A stretch of 64,000 bases of DNA from an uncultured Stenotrophomonas sp. (lineage in GTDB: Bacteria > Pseudomonadota > Gammaproteobacteria > Xanthomonadales > Xanthomonadaceae), in assembly GCA_913775725.1 (NCBI GenBank), contig CAJYNG010000011.1, positions 186,001-250,000 of the forward strand, given 5' to 3'. The position numbers and the translations under genes are program-made. The notes below the pieces were generated by a model. That model saw only the letters and a list, made by a program, of their open reading frames with translations. It did not search any database and was not told the DNA's origin. Positions 56,842 to 64,000 of this stretch are shown here, one piece after another (positions within the stretch are counted from its first letter, which is position 1; each line of letters begins with the position of its first letter).

Positions 56842-57486
56842 CTAGCGATTGATGCTCGCTGCCCCACGGTTGAGCTTCTCAACGCCCTTGCGCAGGTACT
56901 TGTGCAGAGGTGCCTTGGCAGCCAGGTACTGCACATCCCCTGCCGTGTGTTGGCCAGCGTGAGAAAGCGCGGCGTCATATCGACTTGCGTCACCGCGGCC
57001 AATCCACACTATTGCCTTGAGTTCGATCAGTGCCTCCGGGGCCAGCTTGGCGAGGCGGTTCTGGAGAGCGTTACGCAATGGCATCCCTGCCCGGAATCCC
57101 GTGAAGCTCATGGTGCCAGCAAACTCGCCTTCTGTTTCGACGTGATCCATCAGGACCCGATCGCGTTCTTCGGCAATGCGGCAGATATCCACAATATCCC
57201 AATAGGACAATGCCTTGCACGGCAGTTGCGAAGGGGCAAGCAGTTCCTCGGCGACGTCTGAAGCAGCGAAGACCCAGGTTCCATATTTCAAAGACAGGCG
57301 TTCAAGCGCATCTCGATCAACGCGAGCTGCGGGGAGCTTTCCCTGGGTACTGGCAACCATCGCCGTGGAGAAAGTACATCCGTACAGCATCAGGGCGATG
57401 GCATCGCGTGCTTTGCTCATCCCCTCTTTTGGGGCGACGGTTCGGCGGACCAAGTCAACCGTGGATGAAACGGAATCAGTAGACAT
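56842..57486 (-). CDS. DUF3775-domain protein
   Basis: 214 residues. The C-terminal motif EALIELKAIVWIGRGDASRY then YLRKGVEKL is DUF3775, whose WLGRGD core is diagnostic. The N-terminal half is unlike anything I know. GAGGAG precedes the ATG at 57486. It is convergent with tniQ and lies just inside the second copy of the diverged repeat. Function unknown; often in mobile or accessory DNA. Confidence 0.75.
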   Translation of the reverse strand: MSTDSVSSTVDLVRRTVAPKEGMSKARDAIALMLYGCTFSTAMVASTQGKLPAARVDRDALERLSLKYGTWVFAASDVAEELLAPSQLPCKALSYWDIVDICRIAEERDRVLMDHVETEGEFAGTMSFTGFRAGMPLRNALQNRLAKLAPEALIELKAIVWIGRGDASRYDAALSHAGQHTAGDVQYLAAKAPLHKYLRKGVEKLNRGAASINR

Positions 57487-58146
57487 GACAACTCCTCTGA
57501 AAAATCAGCCAGTGGGTATCGTCCGTTTAAGTACCCAGGCCTTCAGACGAGGGATGGTTCTACTAGGTTGAGCGCGCTGTTAACGTCGGACGCAGCATCC
57601 CCGGCGCCGGGTGCTTTCATGTGATGAGAGCGTGGAACCAACCTACCACTTGCCGGAACAACGGGAAAGTACTCTCCCATTCAAGCTTTGGTTGCGGTGG
57701 CCTAGGGCATGGCTGGGGTCCGCCGATCATTGGCCCTCACCAACTGCCGAGGCGGTAAGCAACCTCCTGATGCAGGCCCAGACATGCAGATCCTTAACAA
57801 AGGGAGGACCGTCACGTTGCTTATGAAGGATCGGGGCCGTGAACGGCGGACGAAGCATCCGGTTGCCAAGTTACGGCGACGACGGCGAGGCTGGCCAGAT
57901 TGAGGCCAATGCCATAAAAGAGTCCAAGCATTCGGGAAGCATGAGGCCAGAAAGGCGTGGTAAGGCTAGGTGCAGCAGCGAAGGAACTAGTTCAACGACG
58001 TGGCCAAGGTCTGAGCCGCCATCGTGATGGCCCCTTGCCTTCTCAGGAATGGCCACTGGACGTGTGGTCGACTATCCATCAGGTGCACCATGAGAATGGC
58101 TTGGCGATGGACGACCGGCTGCCGGAGCCGGCCTTGTCGCTGTGAC
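57487..58146. other. Intergenic region with diverged direct repeat
   Basis: 660 bases without a convincing gene. The first half holds repeat copy B (57702-57880); the rest has only short overlapping frames. Confidence 0.5.
57702..57880. repeat. Diverged direct repeat, copy B
   Basis: Aligns without gaps to 41043-41225 at the core/island boundary, in the same orientation. Block CATTGGCCCTCACCAACTGC onward is about 80 percent identical to copy A by eye. Confidence 0.6.
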
Positions 58147-59133
58147 CTAGAGCAACCCAACCTGCGGCATCACACCGCTATCAACTGGGGAAACCGATGT
58201 CGTCAGCAGGCTGGGATAATCCTCCTTCCCCCGCAGCACCACGACCTTGCGCAATGAGGTCTCCGAGCACGCCAGCAACTCGGCAATCGCGGCGCGCCGG
58301 TCCGAGACAATGAGCGCGTTGGCCCGCACCTTGGGCTCGCCGTTGTCCGCGTCCAACTTGGTGGGCTCGGGCACGGCCAACCACCGGCCATAGTCCAGGG
58401 CAGCACGGCTAGCGTGCAGGCTCCCGCCCTTCAAGTCCGACTGGACCATCACCACACCCTGGGCAAGGCCCGCTTGAATGCGGTCGCGCTTGACGAAAAA
58501 CTCCGGGCGCGGGTCAACACCGAAACCGTACTCCGATACGAGCGCCCCCCCCTTGTCAAGGATCTCCTGGGCCAAGCCCTTGTGCTTGGACGGCGCCACG
58601 GTGTGTAGACCATGGGCCATCACCGCCACCGTGTGGCCACCGGCCTTCAGCGTGGCCTCGTGAGCCACAGCGTCCAAGCCCAGGGCTAATCCGCTCACCA
58701 CCGACCAGCCGTTCTCCACCAGGAACTGGGTGACACGTTCGGCGATCTTCACGCCGTGCTTCGTGGGCTCACGTGTGCCAACGACGGCAGCCGACTGCTC
58801 AGGCCTGTCGGCCAGAGCACCCCTTACATACAGAATGACAGGATCGTCCTTCGTGGCCTTCAACAACGGCGGATAATCAGGATCGAGCACGGATATAATG
58901 CGGGCGCTCGAAATCTCCGCGTACTCCACTTGCCGTTCCGCCCTTTCAAGGGCGTCCGTCCACAACGACGCGTGGGTCGCCGAGGCCATGCGCGGCACCT
59001 GCTTGGCGATAGCATCGATGGGGGCATTGGCGAAGTTCGCCACGTTCAGCGCTAGGCGCAACGAAGCGGGCCCCACGCCTTTCAGCATGGAAAGCGCCAG
59101 CAATTTGGCTGTGGCCGGGGAAATTGAACTCAC
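58147..59133 (-). CDS. DprA/SLOG-like Rossmann protein
   Basis: 328 residues. The N-terminal part has helix-hairpin-like LLALSMLKGVGPASLRLALN. The central Rossmann domain contains YVRGALADRPEQSAAVVGTR and VVSGLALGLDAVAHEATL, with the DprA SGLALGxD motif, then GGALVSEYGFGVDPRPEFFV and the SDLKGGSLH loop. The GTG start overlaps the stop of the HAD-PRTase gene (GTGA at 59130-59133), so the two are coupled. DprA loads RecA on incoming DNA, but outside the normal topA/smf site this is more like the defence-linked DprA/SLOG set. Confidence 0.85.
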   Translation of the reverse strand: MSSISPATAKLLALSMLKGVGPASLRLALNVANFANAPIDAIAKQVPRMASATHASLWTDALERAERQVEYAEISSARIISVLDPDYPPLLKATKDDPVILYVRGALADRPEQSAAVVGTREPTKHGVKIAERVTQFLVENGWSVVSGLALGLDAVAHEATLKAGGHTVAVMAHGLHTVAPSKHKGLAQEILDKGGALVSEYGFGVDPRPEFFVKRDRIQAGLAQGVVMVQSDLKGGSLHASRAALDYGRWLAVPEPTKLDADNGEPKVRANALIVSDRRAAIAELLACSETSLRKVVVLRGKEDYPSLLTTSVSPVDSGVMPQVGLL

Positions 59134-60404
59134 GACAGCACGTTACTCACATTCTTGGTCAATGCCAGCAACTTCACCTGACGTGCGCCAGCTTCGATCA
59201 ATCGCTTCTTCGCGTACATCAATGTTGCGCCAGTAGTGCATACGTCATCAATGATAACAAAGTCCTTGCCGCGGACAGCGCCGGGATTGCTGACGATCAA
59301 GTGATCACGCACGTTCTCGAAACGCTCAATCCGATTGAGGTGTTCCCCGCTCTGCGAGCGCACCCCTGCTGTGTAAGCGAGAAAGTCGTTGCTGAACTGC
59401 ACAGAGTCGTGTGTCTGGCCAATGGGCGGACGACGCCGGAAATCGCCGTGAAGCTGTGCGATGAAATGCTGCATCCTGGGAAGGCGATCTGGACGCGCGG
59501 GAATGGCCGCGACCGTAACTGTTTGATTGGTCAACGCCATGAACGGATTGCTCCTCTGCACGAAGGCGTAGACGGCGGCGCACCATTCCACGGGGAAGAC
59601 CTGGCGGTCCTTATTCTGATGGATGCTGTGCGTGAGCGTGTGCCACGCTCTGCGATTATCCAACGACTCGTAATCGGAAAAGTGCCGTCCGGCTGAATGG
59701 ATCTCTTCCCTAGCCTTATCTGGTTCGCCCAAGTTCGCTGGGTAGAAGTGGTTGACGGCAGAGAAACGTGGCTGGTGCCGGTGGTCCTGGCTTCCATTGA
59801 ACTCCCATTCCAACTTCGGCGCATACGCCCCGATGTCGGAAATCACTTCAGCCAGCTCCGCCGGCCCACTGATGACAGCGTCAGGGATGAGTTCCAAGGC
59901 TGCGAAATGGCGCCGCCCGTCCCATTGCCCATGCGCCCAAGAAGTCTTGTCGAGGACCACATAGCAGCCCGCGTTGTAAGCAGCCTTAACGTCCACCGTC
60001 TCATCCCCGACCATAACCACGCGCTGAGGATCTTCTATTTCCAATCGGGACATGCACTCCCGTATGCCCCAGCCGTCTGGCTTGTGGTGGCCCTTGGGCA
60101 CGGTCTCGTATACCACGCCCGTGTCCCAGTCAAAGTCCGGGTACGCGCGGTCAACGATGGCTTTGGCGTAAGCCCAGGGAGCGCGCGTAAAGATACCGAA
60201 CCTCATCTCTGGCCATCGGGTCTTCAATGAAGCCAGACGTTCAGGCGTGTAGATGTACCGCTGAACAGGGTCGCCGAAGCGCCGCAACAACTCCGTCGCA
60301 TAGGCCTCATCGTCTTGCTTGCCCACACCCTGCGGGCGTATGTCCGACAAATCACTGGTGCGAAGTAGCGTGTCATCCAAGTCGAACAAGCACAGGTCGA
60401 ACAT
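59130..60404 (-). CDS. HAD phosphatase plus ComF-like phosphoribosyltransferase fusion
   Basis: 424 residues. MFDLCLFDLDDTLLRTSDLS is HAD motif I with both catalytic aspartates, FGIFTRAPWAY motif II, KPDGWGIRECM motif III and VMVGDETVDVKAA motif IV; this half spans about 1-200. The second half has SNPFMALTNQTVTVAAIPAR and FVIIDDVCTTGATLM, the phosphoribosyltransferase PRPP-binding loop. GGAGG precedes the ATG at 60404. It overlaps the DprA-like gene. The pairing suggests phosphoribosyl-nucleotide handling; the reaction is unknown. Confidence 0.85.
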   Translation of the reverse strand: MFDLCLFDLDDTLLRTSDLSDIRPQGVGKQDDEAYATELLRRFGDPVQRYIYTPERLASLKTRWPEMRFGIFTRAPWAYAKAIVDRAYPDFDWDTGVVYETVPKGHHKPDGWGIRECMSRLEIEDPQRVVMVGDETVDVKAAYNAGCYVVLDKTSWAHGQWDGRRHFAALELIPDAVISGPAELAEVISDIGAYAPKLEWEFNGSQDHRHQPRFSAVNHFYPANLGEPDKAREEIHSAGRHFSDYESLDNRRAWHTLTHSIHQNKDRQVFPVEWCAAVYAFVQRSNPFMALTNQTVTVAAIPARPDRLPRMQHFIAQLHGDFRRRPPIGQTHDSVQFSNDFLAYTAGVRSQSGEHLNRIERFENVRDHLIVSNPGAVRGKDFVIIDDVCTTGATLMYAKKRLIEAGARQVKLLALTKNVSNVLS

Positions 60405-61437
60405 ACCGCAGCCTCCATGGCAAGCCATCCCCCTGATGGCCAGTTCGATAATAAGCCTGCTGGGCAGCGCCCGCCAGTCTGCAAGGCGCGGATCAAGCGT
60501 CAACATTCCGACGCCACTAACTAATCAAGGACTTGTCAGAGCCCCCAACACAGCCCCCGCCATCAGGCCTGTCTTTGCTCTGGCCACGGATGAAGATCGA
60601 TGACATCACGCGGGAAATGCTGCCCAAACTGCCGGTCGACCTCCAGATGAAGGTCTTCCCGCCCCCCAAAACTGATGAAGATAGGCATCAAGACGTTCAG
60701 CGGCTTCGCCACCAGAGCCTCTCCCCACGCTGGCCAAACGGCCGAACAGGGCCGACGACGGACGCCGGTCCACCGGCCCGACTCGCTAAGCTAAGGCTGA
60801 TGTGGACGCTTAGTGCATGTACGCCATAGTGAACAATAACCACCGCAAAGGATGATTTACTTTGAATTTGAACCTTGTGTTCGATCTCCCCAAGCCTCAA
60901 ATACCTCCCCACCACTAGCCCCTGCTTTTCGGAGCCTTCTTTTACAGGTTGCCCCGGATGCCAGCCCGGCCGATGTTGCTTGTTGCACAGCCGAGCACAA
61001 GGTGTTGCGACGGTGTACGTTGGCCAAACGCTCTCTGTTCAACACGATCTTGCGGCCATGGTTCCCGCGCGATTGTGTAAACACCATTTGCCACGGACAC
61101 TCCAGAAATGCCCCTTGCGATGATCACGCGCTTGAAGGCGTCGGCAATACGCAACCGAAAGAGCGAAAGCGGCAGGGCGGAGAATGTTTGAATCGCCCAA
61201 GGTGCAGTAGGCAGGTACGGCCCTCACATGCTGTCCGCTATCGGCCAATTCCGGACACTCGCTCGTTCAAGTAAATCGCCCCAGAGCGGTCGATCACGAA
61301 CAGCCACTATGGGCGGTACTGCTACCATTTCGCGTTATGATTGTAGGAATCGAGCCGTATGGCGTACCGCAATTGCGTCGCGCCCATCTTTACATGCTCT
61401 TCAATGGCCACCACGAAATTATAGGAACAATGTGCCA
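60405..61437. other. Intergenic region, patchy
   Basis: About 1 kb with no intact gene. One plus-strand frame (60533-60829) contains MKIDDITREMLPKLPVDLQM, which looks protein-like but is short and has no ribosome site. The 26-base TGTCCG...CGGACA element recurs at 61232-61257. Likely decayed sequence plus promoters of divergent genes. Confidence 0.4.
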
Positions 61438-62226
61438 ATGGCCGCCAAGAATAATGCAATGCAAAAGATCCTCAACAAAGCTCATGCTGATCAGCGCATC
61501 TCCGATCTGCTGGCCCACATCCGACGGCAGATCCCAATCAATTACGAATGGAGCGATGGCGCTTACTGGGGCGCGCACATCGAGAATGAGTGTGCTGTCA
61601 TCACTGTGGCGAAAACGGAACACCCCAGCGCGGCACTCGTTCACGAGCTGCTGCACATTGATTTGCAGCTCAAGGGTTACCGACGCCCCAGCGGCTTCAT
61701 TTCCGACATTGTCGACTCAGCCACATTCAAACGTTTGATGACATGCCTCGATAACGAGCTGCAACATCAGCGCATGTTCGCCCCCTTTCGTTCCATGAAT
61801 TTTCGCAGTAAGCAGTTTTATGCGGATAGCGACGTAAATGCGGAAAGTTTCCTCTTGAACGAGCTCGCGAAGGCACAAGGTCGCATCGAGCGTGCTATTC
61901 ATTTCTTCACCCTCATTGCACCAGGCGGCGCTATCAGTGAAAGCGGCCGCAACCATTTGCGCCAGAAATTCCGGACTGTCGACGGCGGCCTACACGAATC
62001 AGTGTGGGCCGCGATCGAGGCCATAGTGGAGCGCTGGAAGAATGATGCCAGCTTCGATGTCACCCCCTATTTGAAAGAAATTTTACTGACCCTCGCACCG
62101 ACCACAATCGCCAAACCTCATAGATCCTGGATCACCTTCCAGCCGGCGACGAAGGATGGATTCGCGTTTCCTAGCGATGGAGAGTTTGTGGAAGGAGGAT
62201 TCCTACTTGACGATCTGAAAGGGTGA
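61438..62226 (+). CDS. Zincin-like protein with HELLH motif
   Basis: 262 residues. ALVHELLHIDLQLKGY gives the metallopeptidase HExxH with His69, Glu70 and His73; a later Glu in CLDNELQHQRMF may be the third ligand. AGGA precedes the ATG at 61438 at a slightly long distance. No secretion signal. The remainder (HFFTLIAPGGAISES, WITFQPATKDGF) is not recognised. It is divergent from the HAD-PRTase/DprA pair and may belong to the same accessory cassette. Confidence 0.75.
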   Translation: MAAKNNAMQKILNKAHADQRISDLLAHIRRQIPINYEWSDGAYWGAHIENECAVITVAKTEHPSAALVHELLHIDLQLKGYRRPSGFISDIVDSATFKRLMTCLDNELQHQRMFAPFRSMNFRSKQFYADSDVNAESFLLNELAKAQGRIERAIHFFTLIAPGGAISESGRNHLRQKFRTVDGGLHESVWAAIEAIVERWKNDASFDVTPYLKEILLTLAPTTIAKPHRSWITFQPATKDGFAFPSDGEFVEGGFLLDDLKG

Positions 62227-62978
62227 GACGCCGATGTGGCTTAACACGCAACGGGCATACTGATGCTTATGATCGATAGTCCTAGCATACGGCGGTTCTG
62301 GTCGACGTACGTTCTTTGCGAGCGCACTACATCATTCTCACTCATCTAAAGAAGGCTTTCTCGTGGGCAGGCTGCCCCGCTGTCATTAGGTAGCATTAGG
62401 CCAATCGACACACTACGACTCGTGATATCGTTCGATCGTCGGTGCTTTCCACCAATAACGCAATACGATGTTCCGGTTATGACAAAGTGCTAAGCGGGAT
62501 GAAGTGCATTCCATAGCAGCTCGGATGGCAAACGATCGCATAGCCCTTCCACACGGCCAGGTCATTGGCTCCGCTTGGGGTTGCGTTAGAAGGTTTGGTG
62601 ACCGGATACGTCGCCCCGCCCCTTCGCATCCATGAATCGCGGCCTCCGTACCCCCAGTGATATTGAACGGCTCATCCAGAAAGCGGACGTTCGCCACCAG
62701 CAACAACGGGGCGCGCGGTACCCTATGGCCGAAGCAGTCCTTGAAAGCATCTCCGCGAGAGACCAATGCAGATTGAAGGGGGAAGTCCACCAGCGGGAGC
62801 TATGCGGCTGCCCACCGTGCGAGTTGCGGGTTTCTCAGAGTGATGGGGAGATTCAGACCAGTAGGCGGCTAATGGCAACGGTAAGGTCAGCCCGTTTGGG
62901 CGATCAGGCAACGTCGGCATCGGGATGAAAAACGCACTAGCATGCGCGCTACGGGAAGGACCAATTCAGGGAGAGAAC
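62227..62978. other. Intergenic region before the kinase
   Basis: Short overlapping frames on both strands (62413-62790 minus, 62632-62928 plus) look like decayed coding sequence; none has a ribosome site or clear family. Confidence 0.4.
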
Positions 62979-64000
62979 ATGAACTCAAGCGCCGCAGCCA
63001 CACACCCAGACGCCCGTAAATGGGACGAAAACTGGACCGCTGTTTCAAGCGGCGAAGGCGGTGGTCAGGGTGACGTCAAGATTGTGGTTCGGAAGGACGG
63101 AAGTGAGCCCGGAGAAAGGTTCCTAAAGATTCTTCGACACCAGAATGATCTGAGTCGTCGACAGCGGATGTATCGGGAGGTGGCGTCGTACCTGACGCTG
63201 CAGCACCCAGCAATTCCCAAGCTCATCGAAACGAACGCGGAAAACTTCGGCGACCAGAGTTACAAGCTCTACCTGGTTACCGAGGTAGTGAAAGGTTTAA
63301 CGCTCGACAAGTACGTTGAAAGTAACGGGCCCTTGCCTCTCTTAGACGCGATCGGATTCGCCATCGCATTGCTAGGTATCGTAGAGCACTGCCATCAATC
63401 TGAAGTCGTTCATCGCGATATCAAACCTGCCAACATCATCCTACGCGAACTCAATCCCGGAGATCCTGTGCTTGTGGACTTCGGCCTCTCGTTCAACGAC
63501 GATGAGGTGGCACGAGATGCAACCGATCTCTATGAGGAGGTCGGAAATCGGTTTCTCCGGCTGCCCGAGCTCGCTCCGAGTTCGCCAATTAAGCGTGATC
63601 TGCGCAGCGACGTGACGTTTTGTTCAGGCGTACTGCTTTACGCGCTCACGGGCGAGGTTCCTGCTGTACTTGCGGATGGTCATGGCCGGCTGCCACATCA
63701 AGTCGAGATTGTCAGCGAGAGGCTCTTGTCGATAGGCGATATCTGGCGAGTGAGCCAATTAAAGCGGGTATTCGATACTGCCTTTCAGAATGCGTTGACT
63801 AGCAGATGGCAGTCGGCTGGGGAACTCATATCGGAACTTCAACGAATTGAGACGGGTGCCATTGACACCCCGATGACTCGTAAGGCGTTGCTCGAGGATG
63901 TTCGCGTGCTTCAAGGCTCCGCGTCGTCCAAGGCGAAGCAACAACTGCTGAGCAGCCTCGAGAGAGCGCTTCAGGAGATATCTGCCGTGATGTCTTCGCT
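62979..64000 (+). CDS. Serine/threonine protein kinase (3' truncated by window)
   Basis: At least 340 residues; the frame is open to the end of the window. GGGAGAG precedes the ATG at 62979. RFLKIL holds the ATP Lys50, VVHRDIKPANIIL (145-157 region) the catalytic loop with Asp147, and LVDFGLSF the DFG motif at 167-169. The kinase domain ends near 285; the visible part after it (KQQLLSSLERALQEISAV) is helical. Hanks-type kinases in accessory islands are often defence sensors; the missing C-terminus would tell. Confidence 0.88.
   Translation, partial: MNSSAAATHPDARKWDENWTAVSSGEGGGQGDVKIVVRKDGSEPGERFLKILRHQNDLSRRQRMYREVASYLTLQHPAIPKLIETNAENFGDQSYKLYLVTEVVKGLTLDKYVESNGPLPLLDAIGFAIALLGIVEHCHQSEVVHRDIKPANIILRELNPGDPVLVDFGLSFNDDEVARDATDLYEEVGNRFLRLPELAPSSPIKRDLRSDVTFCSGVLLYALTGEVPAVLADGHGRLPHQVEIVSERLLSIGDIWRVSQLKRVFDTAFQNALTSRWQSAGELISELQRIETGAIDTPMTRKALLEDVRVLQGSASSKAKQQLLSSLERALQEISAVMSS

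Noticed and set aside
51276-58146. CRISPR-associated transposon
   Set aside because: TnsAB fusion and single TniQ are suggestive, but there is no Cas gene, CRISPR repeat or guide-like array anywhere in the window.
62413-62928. Opposing 125- and 98-residue frames
   Set aside because: Overlap each other, no start signals or recognised domains; probably decayed DNA.

Overview
This window looks like a chromosomal segment of Stenotrophomonas (S. maltophilia complex, Xanthomonadaceae). The evidence is the very GC-rich core sequence, many GTAG-headed palindromic repeats of the SMAG type, an Ax21-family outer-membrane protein, a complete oleABCD long-chain olefin cluster and an effector-like protein with a Xanthomonadales type IV secretion C-terminal domain. 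Everything here was read by eye; no database search was run, so family names rest on motifs, length and gene order.

Core part, 1 to about 40.9 kb. It starts with the end of a quinone-oxidoreductase-like gene, a YczE/YitT-like membrane protein, fadH, a SleB-like cell-wall hydrolase and a glutathione S-transferase. A suppressor-of-fused domain protein and a small unknown protein follow, then prpE (propionate-CoA ligase) and ddlA. The ole cluster (oleA, oleB, oleC, oleD on the minus strand, interrupted by an oppositely oriented YkgJ-like gene) fills 10.7 to 16.1 kb. After a DUF4156 lipoprotein and a large M16 metallopeptidase comes a small exported protein with four VRP-motif repeats behind a near-perfect sigma-54 promoter. 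trmL follows. Divergent glutaryl-CoA dehydrogenase and ETF-ubiquinone oxidoreductase genes form one electron-transfer route. A lipoprotein cytochrome c and a divergent BvgS/BvgA-like two-component pair come next. A lipoprotein lies just upstream of a multidomain peptidoglycan hydrolase with a predicted T4SS-effector tail, which may be an immunity/effector pair. A TPP riboswitch leads a TonB-dependent receptor and a PnuT transporter, a thiamine-uptake module. Then come a DyP peroxidase, a glyoxalase-like protein with an AraC regulator, and ax21.

Accessory part, about 40.9 kb to the window end. Base composition drops, coding becomes patchy and gene remnants appear. In order: a LysR remnant, a small zinc-ribbon membrane protein, a 1,696-residue STAND NTPase with an N-terminal PD-(D/E)xK-like nuclease (Avs-like antiphage candidate), a HipB-like repressor, a HAD-like protein paired with an MbcA/Xre-like protein, and a second MbcA/ParS/Xre-type antitoxin without a visible toxin. 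Next is a Tn7-like transposition module: a small putative DNA-binding protein behind twin operators, a TnsA-TnsB fusion, TnsC and one TniQ. It is followed by a DUF3775 protein, a translationally coupled HAD-phosphoribosyltransferase fusion and DprA-like protein, a small zincin-like protein and a truncated serine/threonine kinase.

The island reads as a defence and mobility region. Two diverged direct repeats, one at the core/island boundary (about 41.05 kb) and one at about 57.7 kb, bracket the transposition module and the NTPase. The best candidates for an undescribed system are the HAD-PRTase plus DprA-like pair, the HAD plus MbcA-like pair, and the TnsAB/TnsC/TniQ element, whose target choice is not explained by anything visible here. 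No tRNA, rRNA or CRISPR array was seen.
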